From assembly GCA_964017185.1 (NCBI GenBank), contig OZ024869.1, positions 72,976,008-73,040,007 on the forward strand: a stretch of 64,000 bases of DNA, in the 5' to 3' direction. Position numbers and translations under genes: made by a program. The notes under the pieces were generated by a model. That model was not told the DNA's origin. It saw only the letters and a program-made list of their open reading frames with translations, and searched no databases. Source of the stretch: Rugalucina vietnamica. Lineage: Eukaryota; Mollusca; Bivalvia; Lucinida; Lucinidae. Below are positions 9,804 through 20,172 of the stretch, piece after piece (the first letter of the stretch is position 1; the number at the start of each line of letters is the position of its first letter).

Positions 9804-10627
9804 GAAAATTTATACGGATATAACCTTTCAACTTAATCAGTCAATGTTGTGGGTTTTTCGTAGAACAAAATGCCATGATGAGTTACATACCGGAATATCT
9901 GAAGAATCTAAATATCTGTAAAGTGTGCGGTGAAGAGTGTGGATGTGGAAAAGATTCCAAGGTTCTGGCCATGGTAAGTGCCCATTGAAATCATGATAAG
10001 TATATAGCTGAATGGTTCAATGAAACTCGGATCGGGTCCAAAAATTCTGGATCCGGAGAATGAAATGGCCAGTGAGTGTCACATTTAAAACACGACCAAT
10101 TCGGCACAAGAACATGTACCCAAATGAAACCAACAACTAATCGAGTACTTATTGAAGAAAATCAGCTCTCTCTGTCTCGTTAGCTCAACATAAAATTGAG
10201 CCTTTGCGTGATTAAACAAACAATCGGGGTTTGCGACAAGGTCCAACCTCTAAAGTAGAGGAATTGTACTATCGGTGTATCGAAAACAAAGGCGCAGTTC
10301 CTGCACAGCTGATTTGCGTCTTTGTTTTCGCATATGTAAATTGTTGGTGTTCTAATGCGGTGGCTCAAATAGATCATCGAGACGGGTAATACATCTACAG
10401 TACACCACACTGATGTAGGATCTTTCAGAGAGAATTTTAATGTCGATAATACATATGAAGTATATAATTTCAGGACTTGCGGTGTACATGTGAAGAAAGT
10501 AAGTTAATACGGTATAAAGAGGTAAAAAGAAAAACATGTTCCAGATACATGTACATGTATTAATTTCCTTTTGTTCGCAGGCGAAATGCAACGCCTAGAA
10601 GAAGTAGGCAACGGTTCGTGCAGAAAG
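8854..10627 (+). CDS. Complement C3 / thioester protein-like, 3' exons (partial gene)
   Basis: Four exons join in one frame with GT-AG sites: 8854-8959, 9864-9973, 10474-10498 and 10581-10627 (phases 0, 1, 0 and 1 in). The protein reads ISSKENVCVSVEMTRIF ... ADVEVYSYYEP, the closing strand pattern of the alpha-2-macroglobulin/C3 receptor-binding domain (V-x-VYxYYxP), then NICKVCGEECGCGKDS and LRCTCEE, which matches the position and spacing of the cysteine-rich linker between that domain and the C345C/netrin domain in C3. Such proteins are secreted, covalently tag microbes through a thioester and promote opsonisation. The thioester, macroglobulin and C345C domains are not in the window: upstream DNA is transposon-filled and no downstream exon was found. 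It may be a 3' gene fragment or a gene continuing beyond large introns. Family assignment is by eye. Confidence 0.55.
9421..9647. mobile_element. Hairpin MITE family A, copy 2
   Basis: Diverged copy (CGGGTCGCATCATGAG start, GAGGCTGCTCA end) with the central hairpin intact, in the intron between the first two C3-like exons. Confidence 0.75.
9757..9802. repeat. (ATT)n microsatellite
   Basis: About 14 ATT units inside the same intron, just upstream of the next exon. Confidence 0.95.
9864..9973 (+). CDS. C3-like exon: cysteine-rich linker
   Basis: Acceptor TTTTTCGTAG, donor ATG/GTAAGT. Encodes EQNAMMSY then CKVCGEECGCGK; the five closely spaced cysteines correspond to the linker region following the receptor-binding domain. 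The first codon is completed by the last G of the previous exon. Confidence 0.55.
10196..10368. mobile_element. Hairpin MITE family A, copy 3 (shortened)
   Basis: 173 bp, with internal deletion of part of the left arm; ends TTGAGCC and GGTGGCTCAA. Intronic. Confidence 0.7.
10474..10498 (+). CDS. C3-like 25-nt micro-exon
   Basis: Bounded by TTTCAG and GTAAGT, it encodes DLRCTCEE plus one base. Without it the flanking exons are out of phase (the next would hit a stop), and with it they join cleanly, which supports it despite its size. Confidence 0.5.
10581..10627 (+). CDS. C3-like exon after micro-exon
   Basis: 47 nt, acceptor TTTTGTTCGCAG, donor AAG/GTAGGC. Joined to the micro-exon it reads SEMQRLEEVGNGSCRK, ending in phase 0. 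A cysteine eight positions further on in human C3-type linkers also precedes the C345C domain; no following exon could be identified. Confidence 0.5.
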
Positions 10628-10648
10628 GTAGGCTTATTTCCTGTTGCT

Positions 10649-10649
<1 letters not shown>

Positions 10650-10708
<59 letters not shown>
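10650..10708. repeat. Poly(T) tract, about 58 T
   Basis: Uninterrupted T run 22 bases downstream of the last C3-like splice donor. The equivalent place in the duplicated copy (17,170) has only about ten T, so the run expanded after duplication. Confidence 0.95.
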
Positions 10709-10709
<1 letters not shown>

Positions 10710-10869
10710 TTCATACTGATAATGTGCTACTTGCTAATAGGATGATAAGATTTATTTATATCAAACCCAAATAGCTAGTGGCCCGGTTTGGTTTCCTAAT
10801 TTTGTTATAATCTCTCTGCTGTGTATACACGTTTGGAAGGCTTTAATGATTGTGCAGACATCTTTTTCA

Positions 10870-11030
10870 CATTACGAAAAAGTTTCCCTTGTAATATACA
10901 GAGTTTGTTTTTTTCAGATGTAAAAACTAAACATTCCATTGGAAAAAAAAATGATATTTTAATATATTTGTTCAAACCTTTGAGTGTGTGTACATATACA
11001 CGTTAGATCCACAATCCAGGTTTTGGATCA
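10870..11030. mobile_element. MITE family C, 5' fragment
   Basis: Begins CATTACGAAAAAGTTTCCCTTG and runs to the first arm of the central hairpin; truncated against the next copy. Confidence 0.6.
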
Positions 11031-11038
11031 AAATTAAG

Positions 11039-11318
11039 CATTACGAACACAGGCCAGTGTAATTTACAGATTTTCCATAAGTTGTAAAAAGTGAAAATTT
11101 TCAGTACAAAAATTTTGATATTTTTCTTATTTTTGCTCAAAACATCGATTGTGGGTACACGTTAGAACCGCCTGGCCGAGGCGGTTCTAACGAGTACCCA
11201 CAATCTATGTTTTGGAGCAAAAATAAGAAAAATAGTATACCCCTGCATACCCCAGTTTTGCTATATAAAAGTGGGCTTCAAGGGGGTATACATTGCATGG
11301 ACATGTTTTCATGATGGA
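11039..11318. mobile_element. MITE family C, full copy
   Basis: Left end CATTACGAACAC, central palindrome around GGTTCTAACG (11,145-11,207), then ATAAGAAAAATAGTATACCC and a right end of the GGACATGTTTTCATGATG type. Family present about 13 times. Confidence 0.8.
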
Positions 11319-11542
11319 AAAACAGATATATCCCAGTAATTTCCCGTTTTACTATAAAATTGAAGTTCAACGGGGTATGCTTTTCATGGACATGAATGCT
11401 GATGAAATTTTAACATTCTTTGGTGTATCTTTGCAGATCAAATGAAGAAGAAAATTTGTCAAACACAATAAAAGAACTATATGAATATTATATATTCACA
11501 ATATACACACCAGAATAAAAACAATCAACTATGAAAATTGCT

Positions 11543-11544
<2 letters not shown>

Positions 11545-11584
<40 letters not shown>
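11545..11584. repeat. Poly(T) tract
   Basis: About 40 T, in the segment that is duplicated at 18,945 (where it is short). Confidence 0.95.
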
Positions 11585-11800
11585 CCCTGTTGATACATGT
11601 ATTTTTAGATACCTTATAATGCCGTTTTAAAAGACTGGGATAATATTCCAAACGTTATCAGTAGCTTATTTCTCATGCCAAGGATCCTACAATCACTTCG
11701 TTACGCGCATGCGTGTAAGAAACAAAATGGAATTCAAGAAACTTTTCAACACTTTGACACGGACGCTTCTGGAATTATTACAATAACCACACTCTATGGT

Positions 11801-11915
11801 TTGGCAAAAAATAAGAAAAAATAGGTATATCCCTGCATACCCCAGTTTTGCTATGTAAAAGTGGGGTACAAGGGGGTATATATTACACGGAAATGTTGTC
11901 CTGGTGACATCTTTT
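11801..11915. mobile_element. MITE family C, 3' fragment
   Basis: Only the part downstream of the hairpin (AATAGGTATATCCCTGCATA to the CCTGGTGAC end). Confidence 0.65.
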
Positions 11916-11940
11916 ACGTGTTTATTCAAACAATGTCTTA

Positions 11941-12665
11941 TTGGAAAAGGTCCCTCATTGGAAAAGGTCCCTCAGGACCTTTTCCACAGTGTTTACTTTG
12001 AATATGAAGAAAATTCTACCCATGATCGACTGCTCTCTCTCAATTACGCGTTTTGTCACATAAAGCGCTTAATAAAAACTAGTGAACCCGTCTATACTGA
12101 CTAGACAGTTAACCGCAATCAATTAAATTTATCCATTTTTGACACTCCCCGCTAACTAGCGGTAAAATCTAGTAAGCAGTCTCGGTCGTGGTGACTGCTT
12201 ATCATAGCGCATCTAGGTTTAGATCGTAGATACCCTGCCGAGGGGTACAGAAACTATAGGAACTCTATATGGCCGACTTTTAGTCCATCACATCGGTCCC
12301 ATGGGTCTGTTTCTGGTAGTGTGGCTGCAGGTCAAAATTCAGAACTCTATCACAAATTGACTGCACTGCAAAATGGTTTTATACACATCGATATATTGAT
12401 TGTAATCGTGTTCCCTTTAGTATTGGCTTTGGATCCATAACATCAGAAATTTTGGTCAGTGCCTTGAGTGACAGATACACACACTGGTCAATCGTTCATG
12501 ACAAGAAACGACATTCATGTATAGGAAACGAAACTGAAACGTATGAGAATCGAAATTAATTGCAAACCAGAGAATTAACGACACTGAAATCTAGAGCAAA
12601 AGGAATCTCTTATAACAAACGGCTGCTGACCTTTTCATTGGTTTCTTTTTAAAGAAGCCAACTTG
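11941..12665. repeat. 709-bp repeat, copy 1
   Basis: Starts TTGGAAAAGGTCC with a short hairpin (GGAAAAGGTCC/GGACCTTTTCC) and ends AAGAAGCCAACTTG. Noncoding. Copy 2 follows directly; an inverted copy lies at 22,732-23,440. Confidence 0.75.
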
Positions 12666-13349
12666 TTTCCACAGTGTTTACTTTGAATATGAAGAAAATT
12701 GTACCCATGATCGACTGCTCTCTCTCAATTACACGTTTTGTCACATAAAGCGCTTAATAAAAACTAGTAAACCCGTCTATATTGATTAGACAGTTCACCG
12801 CAATCAATTTAATTTATCCAGTGTTGACACTCCCCGTCAAATAGCGGTAAATCTCGATCGTGGAGACTGCTTATCATAGCGCATCTAGGTTTAGATCGTA
12901 GATACATGTACCCTGACGAGGGGTACAGAAACTATAGGAACTCTACAGTATATGAACTTGTAGTCCATCACATCGGACCCGTGGGTCTGTTTCTGGTAAT
13001 GAGGCTGCAGGTCAAAATTCAGAACTCTGTCACAAATTGATTGCACTGCAAAATAGTTTTCTACAAATCGACATGATATTGTTTGTAATCGTGTTCCTTT
13101 TAGTATTGGCTTTGATTCCATACCATCAGAAAATTTTGGTCAATGCCTTGAGTGACAGATACACACACTGGTCGAGCGTTCATAACAAGAAACGGCATTC
13201 ATGTATAGGAAACGAAACTGAAACGTATGAGAATCGAAATTAATGACGAACCAGAGAATCAACAACACCGAAATCTAGAGCAAAAGTAATCTCTTATAAC
13301 AAACGGCTGCTGACCTTTTCATTGGTTTCTTTTTAAAGAAGCCAACTTG
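12666..13349. repeat. 709-bp repeat, copy 2 (tandem)
   Basis: Same sequence as the previous entry from TTTCCACAGTG on, with small differences. It lacks the starting hairpin, so the pair arose by tandem duplication or unequal exchange. Confidence 0.75.
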
Positions 13350-13379
13350 TAATTTCTCATGGTTCTTTTAAACGCTGAA

Positions 13380-13706
13380 GTAAAATTTGTAATTATCAGA
13401 AACTGGGAAAAATCAACGTCCCCGAAACTGACTGAGAGATGAGTACAACCGAATTACACGGGTACTTGTCCATCTTGGTCATCTCTTGATCCGTTTCGGA
13501 AACGTTAATTTGGTCGTCGGCATTCTGAATCCTAAAGGGTGTCATCAAGCAAACTTGACCGAACCAACCTGAGAAAAAAAAAACAGCTCTTTCAGTGATT
13601 TAAACATAAGTCTCAGTTGTCTCACCGGACGCAATCAGGACATGGTCCCACGCTAAAAGTCTATGGTAAAATCGTTCGTTCTCCATACTCTATTTCCTCC
13701 TACCTG
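13380..13706 (-). pseudogene. Copy 1 of unidentified minus-strand exon pair
   Basis: Same arrangement as 14,287-14,632 but the first exon has an in-frame stop just after the acceptor, and the second lacks 12 bases including one codon block. Likely decayed. Confidence 0.3.
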
Positions 13707-13804
13707 CAAAAATGAAAAACAAAATGTCGAATAAAAGTTGCAATAGTTTGAAACTAATAATAACTTGGAGGGAACCTGTGATTACCATAGGAACTGTTGT
13801 TTAA

Positions 13805-14033
13805 CCCATTATGGCATATTTGACGAATGGATTCTCCCATCATTATCAATAGGGTGAGTCCACTTTCATTTTTAGGGGCGTCAGGAGTGATTTTTAAATT
13901 TTATCAAATTTTTCGATGAAAATTCTCAAAGCAAACAGAATAGCCCCAGATGTGACGCCGCGTTCTGCGGCGTCACATCTGGGGCTGTTCTGTTTGCCTA
14001 TGTCCCATAAAAGGGACGCCAGACTTAAATGAG
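13805..14033. mobile_element. TTAA hairpin MITE family B, copy 2
   Basis: 229 bp with TTAA at 13,801-13,804 and 14,034-14,037. The uninterrupted site (GTTTAAATATTATACACC) exists in the duplicated segments at 14,728 and 20,266, so insertion into TTAA is shown directly. The centre is a long perfect hairpin around GACGCCGC. Confidence 0.9.
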
Positions 14034-14039
14034 TTAAAT

Positions 14040-14950
14040 ATTATACACCTGATCTGAAAGCAGTGTGCACGAGCTTGTATGCTTGTAACATAGTATGCAT
14101 GGGCGTATGCATGCAACCAAGTGAGTATAATATCTTTAGAATTATTTAAAATATTATTGGATAATGTAAGGAAACAGCATTTCAATCTGGTTAACATGGT
14201 AAATCAATGAGCAGCAGAGCAGCACACTAGACGAAAATCATGGAAATTTATTCAAACAATGTCTCACAATTTTTGTCATGGTTCTTTTAAACGCTGTTCA
14301 AAGAAAATTTTGTAATTATCAGGAACTGGGAAAAATCAATGTCCCCGAAACTGACTGAGAGATGACCAAAATAGACCAGTAAAACCGAATTACACGGGTA
14401 CTTGTCCGTCTTGGTCATCTCTTGATCTGTTTCGGAAACGTTGATTTGGCCGTCGGCATTCTGAATTCTAAAGGGTGTCATTAAGCAAACTTGACCGAAC
14501 CAACCTGAGAAAAAAACAGCTCTTTCTAGTGATTTAAACATAAGTCTCAATTGTCCCACCTGACGCAATCAGGACATGGTCCCACGCTAAAAGTCTATGG
14601 TAAAATCGTTCGTTCTCCATACTCCAATTCACCTGCCGGCAAAAATGAAAAAAATGTCGGAAAAAAAGTTGCAATAGTTTGAAACTAATAATAACTTGGA
14701 GGGAGCCTGTGCTTACCATAGGAACTGTTGTTTAAATATTATACACCTGATCTGAAGGCAGTGTGCACGAGCTTGTATGCTTGCAACATAGTATGCATGG
14801 ACGTATGCATGCAACCAAGTGAGTATAATATCTTTAGAATTATTTAAAATATTATTGGATAATGTAAAGAAACAGCATTTTCAATCTGTGTAACATGGTA
14901 AATCAATGAGCAGTGCAGCACTCTAGACGAAAATCATGGAAGTTTGAGGT
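14040..14950. repeat. Local duplication block (about 690-bp period)
   Basis: ATTATACACCTGATCTGAA through GTAAGGAAACAGCATTT appears at 14,039-14,240 and again at 14,737-14,945, with the intervening minus-strand exon pair also repeated, and again at 20,274-20,395 continuing at 23,583. Confidence 0.75.
14287..14632 (-). CDS. Unidentified two-exon coding candidate
   Basis: On the minus strand an acceptor GCCGGCAG precedes a 73-nt exon (14,632-14,560) reading VNWSMENERFYHRLLAWDHV, with donor CAG/GTGGGA. A second exon starts at 14,504 after TTTTTTCTCAG, in matching phase, and contains GWFGQVCLMTPFRIQNADGQ and a downstream TDKYPCN stretch, open to a stop at 14,287. I do not recognise the family. 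Support: two good splice sites, matching phases and three copies in the window. Against: short, AT-rich surroundings, and no neighbouring exon found. It may be a decayed gene fragment carried by the segmental duplication. Confidence 0.3.
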
Positions 14951-15375
14951 TTTTATTAAAGTTTGTGTGTATTACATGGCTATATCTTTAGACAATATAA
15001 TATGCCTGTAGTCAAAATATAAGACAATCCATTATCCCATTTTATTAGCATAAAAGTATGATAGATTGGGCTGTATACATGAAAAACCTACGTTTTATGT
15101 CACAATACAGCAGGTCATATGCACATGTTCAACAGGGTCTTTGTTTTTCACCGCCAACATGTAGATAGTATTAAATCTCAGTATTAAATCTCACATTATT
15201 TTTTTATTCAGAATCCATGCAAACTCTTCTGCAGATGTGTTCGAGTCGTTAGAAACAATGAGTTCATACTGGTTATCAACGTAACTCATATTCACATCTG
15301 TCACAAGCCAAGATAGTACAGTGTGTAACATGTTGTGTATGAAACATGTATTTGATTTCCAAGCTATTGTCGATC

Positions 15376-16100
15376 TTTAAGGATTTATCAATATTGACAT
15401 GAGTGGGTGGGGTATGTAAAACAGAAATCTACTGTTTTCTTGAACCTGTCAATCAAATGATGATGTGCATTTATTGCTAATAGACGTCACAAATACTAGG
15501 AATGACTCAATATAGTTATTATTTTAAAATTTTAAATAACTTGGTGTAAAATTGGAAATGTAACTGGTTTTCGTGGGACCCATTTCCTGGAAAATGGAAT
15601 GCATTTGAATAAAAATTACACAAAGCCTAAATGTCTAGGATACATAAGCTGACAAATTAAGTATTATTTTGGGGTCATGGAAATGTATTTCTCTGGGAAA
15701 AGTTAGTGTAAACATGTTTTTCTGGAAAATTCTGGAAGTGGGTAATTTGGGGCGGCCCGTGTGCGCTTATTGTTTGCTGAAAGATGGCATGCCTTTTGTT
15801 TCAGATTCTTATATGATTGAGGTCAATGACTACATCGAAAAATCTGGCTTATTGTTTTCAAAAAGCTAAGAAAAATGGGTCCAACGATTTCAACCCGGAA
15901 GTAACTGAAAAATGACTCACTTGCTCTGAGCTGACCACTCATTTCACAATCATGTATACACAAATCCATGTATTTGCAACATATTCAACAGTCCCATGAT
16001 AAAGCATGCTAAAGAAAGTAGCATTGTTGACAAAATAAACAATTCTTTTTTATACAGGTAAATCTTCAATTATGTATGTACAGTGACCACCCATAAGTTC
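15376..16100. other. No gene seen; insert relative to sister copy
   Basis: The segment 14,997-15,375 matches 30,200-30,575, and the match resumes at 16,100. The 720 bp between has no counterpart there. It contains an ORF (15,669-15,869) without known domains and no clear transposon ends. Confidence 0.5.
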
Positions 16101-16291
16101 TTAACAAATGAGCATTGTCTTGTCATTGTACTGAACATCAATGTGTATTATAGATCAATTTACGGATGTTTCATATTCGATATGACACAAATCTGTGGCT
16201 ATATCCTATGCATGGTGGAATATGTGCGGTGAAGAGTGCGGCTGTGGAAAAGACTCCAAGGTTCTGGCCATGGTAAGAAGTGCTCCGAGCA

Positions 16292-16518
16292 ATGGGCCGC
16301 CTCATGAGATAGCCAACATTTTACAATTGCGAAAACAAAGGCGCAGATCAGTTTCGCAGTAGGTCAGATTCTTTGTTTTCGCTACACGGATTGTACAGTT
16401 CCTCTACTTTCCAAATCCAAAATATCCCGACTCTAGTCATCTCCTGTGCTTGTACAGCTTGGTTTGTGTCGGACCTGTTCAAAACCCACATTGTTGATTT
16501 TCTCATGAAGCGGCTCTC
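16292..16518. mobile_element. Hairpin MITE family A, copy 4 (reverse)
   Basis: Begins GGGCCGCCTCATGAGA, ends CTCATGAAGCGGCTC, with hairpin at the left. Inserted just after the truncated linker exon. Confidence 0.75.
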
Positions 16519-16671
16519 ATCATCGTTGTGGAATGTTACGAGGTTGACATTTACAACTCGACCAATTCGGCACAAGTACATCATGATGTATCCTAATGAA
16601 ACCCAAAACAGTCAAGTACTTAGTGACAGAAATTCAGCTCTGTCTTATTATATTATTAGCTTCACATAAAA

Positions 16672-16879
16672 TTGAGCCTTCGCGTGACAAAAAACAAACA
16701 ATCTGGATTTTCGATCAGGTCCGACACAAACCGGGTTGTACAAACACAAAAGATTGCTAGAAACTGGAAATTTTGGATAGTAGAAAAATTGTACTAACAA
16801 AGGCGCAGGTACTGCACAGCTGATCTACGTTTTTGTTTTCGCATATGCAAATGGTTGGTTTTCTAATGCGACAGCTTAA
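16672..16879. mobile_element. Hairpin MITE family A, copy 5
   Basis: Corresponds in position to copy 3 of the sister segment (both follow CATAAAATTGAGCC), so it was present before the duplication. Confidence 0.7.
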
Positions 16880-17335
16880 ATTGAGCACCGAGATAGGCAA
16901 TACATCCACAGATCCATTATTTGTGCTTTTTCAGAGAGAATTTTAATGTCGACACAAATGAAGTATATAATTTCAGGACTTGTGGCATATTTGTGAAGAA
17001 AGTAAGTTAATACATGTACATGCAAAAAAGGAAAAAAGAGTTTGATTTTGTATATTAAAAACAAACACGTTCCAGATACATGTACATGCATTATTTTCCT
17101 TTTGTTCACAGACGAAATGCAACGCCTAGAAGAACTATGCAACGGTTCGTGCAGAAAGGTAGGCTTATCTTTTTTTTTTTATCTCTGCCTACTTGTACCT
17201 TTTTATTTCCGGTGTTTTTACACTGATCATGTGCAACTTGCTCATGGGATAATAAATTTATTCATACCAAATAGCTAATGAATTGGTGGCCCGGTTTGGT
17301 TTCCTAATTTTGTTCATCTCTCAGCTGATGGCTTT

Positions 17336-17420
17336 ATTCATTACGAAAAATTTTCTCTTGTAATATACAGAGATTGTTTTTCAGTTGTTAAAAATTAAAA
17401 TTTCATTGGAAAAAAAAAAC
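17336..17420. mobile_element. MITE family C, left piece of a split copy
   Basis: Left end CATTACGAAAAATTTTCTC; interrupted after GGAAAAAAAAAAC by the element at 17,421-18,598 and continued at 18,599. Confidence 0.7.
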
Positions 17421-17782
17421 TAGAAAAAGTGCCTTGAGAGGCACGTATACCCCCGGCTGGTGGTCACCCAGTCCTCCTTCTCCCTCCCACAACCACCCAG
17501 CACATGTACACCCCTGACATTGAATCACAAATCCCGAACAAAAGACAGTACCCTTATCAAATACTTTATAGAAGTGTGCATTCTAAAGCACTTTGACCAC
17601 AGACATGAGGGAGTGTAGTTTTTAGAGTGACATATCTTCTTTAGAGCAGTACACAGAGCTGACTTGTGTACTCCATCTAGGACTTAATCACGGACATTGA
17701 GGGTCAGGTCCTCAGTCCTAGATGGAAAATGAAAATAGAATGTCAGTCTAAATTAAAAAAAGAAATAATAGTAATAATAAAA

Positions 17783-18490
17783 GTATTGATGTCCTAGATC
17801 TTGAACTCAAGCGCCCCCTCCCCCCCCCCCTCCGCGACATGGACCCAACCCTATACCCTATAGGGTACCTATAGTCCAAATATGAATGGCTTCTGATGAT
17901 TGGCTCATGAGATATACCCCACTAGAGAAACTTTAACCAAAACTTTAACGCAAATTAAAGGTTACCTAGATTTTGAACTCTAGCCCCACCCCCGGGCATG
18001 GACCCTGGGGTCCAAAATCATAGAAACAAAGCTAACCCTATAGGGTACCTATAGTCCAAATATGAATGGTTTCTGATATATAGTTCATGAGATATACACC
18101 AATAGAGAAACTTTAACCAAAACTTTGACGCAAATTAAAGGTGACCTAGATTTTGAACTCTAGCCCCACCCCCGGGCATGGACCCTGGGGTCCAAACTCA
18201 TAGTAACAAAGCCAACCCTATAGGGTACCTAAAGTCCAAATATGAATGGTTTCTGATATATAGTTCATGAGATATACACCAATAGAGAAACTTTAACCAA
18301 AACTTTGACGCAAATTAAAGGTGACCTAGATTTTGAACTCTAGCCCCACCCCCGGGCATGGACCCTGGGGTCCAAACTCATAGAAACAAAGTCAACCCTA
18401 TAGGGTACCTATAGTCCAAATATGAATGGTTTCTAATATTTAGTTCATGAGATATACACCAGCAGAGAAACTTTAACCAAAACTTTGACA
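17783..18490. repeat. 180-bp tandem repeat, about 3.9 units
   Basis: GAGATATACACCAATAGAGA recurs at 17,910, 18,090, 18,270 and 18,450, exactly 180 bp apart. The inner units differ by only a few bases, the first is more diverged and has a poly(C) expansion. Confidence 0.9.
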
Positions 18491-18504
18491 TTTTAACTGA
18501 ACTA

Positions 18505-18555
18505 ACGAACCAACGAACCAACGAACTAACGAACATACGAACGGACGAACGGAAA
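18505..18555. repeat. (CGAACCAA)n-like simple repeat
   Basis: Imperfect CGAAC units at the 3' end of the array element. Confidence 0.85.
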
Positions 18556-18598
18556 AGCGAAAACTATATACCCGTCGGCATAAATGCCGGGGGTATAA

Positions 18599-18785
18599 TG
18601 ATATTCTTAATATATTTTTTTCAAAACATTGATTGTGTGTACACGTTAGCATCGCCGGTATCCACAATCCATGTTTTGGATTGAAATTAAGATAAATAGA
18701 TATATCCCTGTAAACCCCAGTTTTGTTGTATAAAATTGAGGTTCAACGGGGTATGCTTTTCATGGACATGAATGCTTTTCATGGA
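18599..18785. mobile_element. MITE family C, right piece of a split copy
   Basis: Continues the copy begun at 17,336: TGATATTCTTAATATA, an imperfect hairpin arm, then TATATCCCTGTAAACCCCAG. Confidence 0.65.
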
Positions 18786-19077
18786 CATGAATGCTGATGA
18801 TATTTTAACATCCGTTGGTGTATCTTTGCAGATAACAAGAAGAAGAAAATTTGTCAAACACAATAAAAGAACTATATGAATATTATATATTCACAATATA
18901 CACACCAGAATAAAAACAATCAACTATATGTATGAAAATAGCATTTCTTTTTTTTATTATTTTATCCCTTTTGATACATGTATTTTAAATACCTTATAAT
19001 GCCGTTTTAAAACTCTGGGATAATATTCCAAACGTTATCAGTAGCTTATTTCTCATGCCAAGGATCCTACATCTACA

Positions 19078-19212
19078 GCAAAATGTCTGGCTTTCGCTGC
19101 CAGTTTTATAAAGGGTCACTGATGAAGGTTCATTACCCGAAATTGTACAATATGGCCCATCTTCTAGCTTTGTATTTTTACTGCTTCCAAAGAATCTAAC
19201 AATTATTTTTAT
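19078..19212. repeat. Direct repeat, first copy
   Basis: GCAAAATGTCTGGCTTTCGC through AAGAATCTAACAATTATT, repeated at 19,450-19,587. Its core CACTGATGAAGGTTCATTAC also occurs in the GGGCCC elements (46,326 and inverted at 47,925). Confidence 0.85.
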
Positions 19213-19449
19213 TTGCTATTACTGCAGCTGGTGTTGTGCCGTGTGGCGGCCCTAAAAAGTCTCCCCGTACATCATCCATAGTGCAGATTATATTTTTCTT
19301 TTGATCCTTTGGGATCAGTGAATATATATGAAGTATTTCAAATTTTTATATATTAAGAATCATCTTCTTAACAGTGTTTTGATTATTTGGCCCCTTTGGG
19401 AATTTGAGTCTTTGATTTAGACTACACAGATGTAAATTCTTGAAATTGC

Positions 19450-19587
19450 AGCAAAATGTCTGGCTTTCGCTGCCAGTTTTATAAAGGGTCACTGATGAAG
19501 GTTCATTACCCGAAATTGTACAATATGGCCGATCTTCTAGCTTTGTATTTTTACTGCTTCCAAAGGATCTAACAATTATTTTTATTC
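19450..19587. repeat. Direct repeat, second copy
   Basis: Nearly identical to the copy 372 bp upstream (one or two differences). Confidence 0.85.
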
Positions 19588-19675
19588 GTTCCTTACGCGC
19601 ATGCATGTAAGAAACAAGAAACTTTTCAACACTTTGATACGGACGCTTCTGGAGTCATTACGATTACCACAATCT

Positions 19676-19762
19676 ATGGTTTGGAGCAAAAATAAGAAAA
19701 ATAGGTATACCCCTGCATACCCAGTTTTGCTATGTAAAAGTGGGGTACAAGGGGGTATGTAT
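19676..19762. mobile_element. MITE family C, 3' fragment
   Basis: Equivalent to the fragment at 11,801 in the sister segment. Confidence 0.6.
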
Positions 19763-19785
19763 CCCTGGTGACATCTTTTACGTGT

Positions 19786-20172
19786 TTATTCAAACAGTGT
19801 CTCATAATTTCTCATGGTTCTTTTAAACGCTGAAGTAAAATTTGTTATTATCAGGAACTGGGAATAGTCAACGTCCCCGAAACTGACTGAGAGATGACCA
19901 AAATAGACCAGTACAACCGAATTACACGGGTACTTGTCCGTCTTGGTCATCTCTTGATCTGTTTCGGAAACGTTGATTTGGCCGTCGGTATTCTGAATCT
20001 TAAAGGGTGTCATCAAGCAAACTTGATCGAACCAACTTGAGAAAAAAAAACAGCTCTTTCTAGTGATTTAAAAACATAAGTCTCAATTGTATCACCTGAC
20101 GCAATCAGGACATGGTCCCACGCTAAATGTCTATGGTAAAATCGTTCGTTCTCCATACGCCATTTCCTCCTA
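19786..20172 (-). pseudogene. Copy 3 of unidentified minus-strand exon pair
   Basis: Acceptor TTTTTGCAG, exon containing RMENERFYHRHLAWDHVLIA, donor CAG/GTGATA, then after TTCTCAA the second exon with MTPFKIQNTDGQINVSETD. The acceptor of the second exon has mutated from CAG to CAA, which argues this copy is inactive. The open frame continues longer than in copy 2. Confidence 0.3.

Larger units (their letters stand above)
16222..17158 (+). pseudogene. Partial second copy of the C3-like 3' exons
   Basis: Three pieces match the gene at 9.9-10.6 kb: 16,222-16,272 (end of the linker exon, CGEECGCGKDSKVLAM), 16,977-17,001 (25-nt micro-exon) and 17,112-17,158 (47-nt exon), with donors and acceptors kept. 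The linker exon has lost its 5' half and acceptor. The micro-exon reads DLWHICEE, losing one cysteine, while the last exon reads LEELCNGSC, having a cysteine where copy 1 has glycine. Probably a truncated duplicate; alternative 3' exons cannot be excluded. Confidence 0.5.
17421..18598. mobile_element. 1.18-kb element containing a 180-bp tandem array
   Basis: Starts TAGAAAAAGTGCCTTGAGAG ... GTATACCCCCGGC and ends GCATAAATGCCGGGGGTATAA, so GTATACCCCCGGC-type sequence is inverted at the ends. It sits inside a family C MITE whose two halves resume at either side. No coding capacity. Confidence 0.7.
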
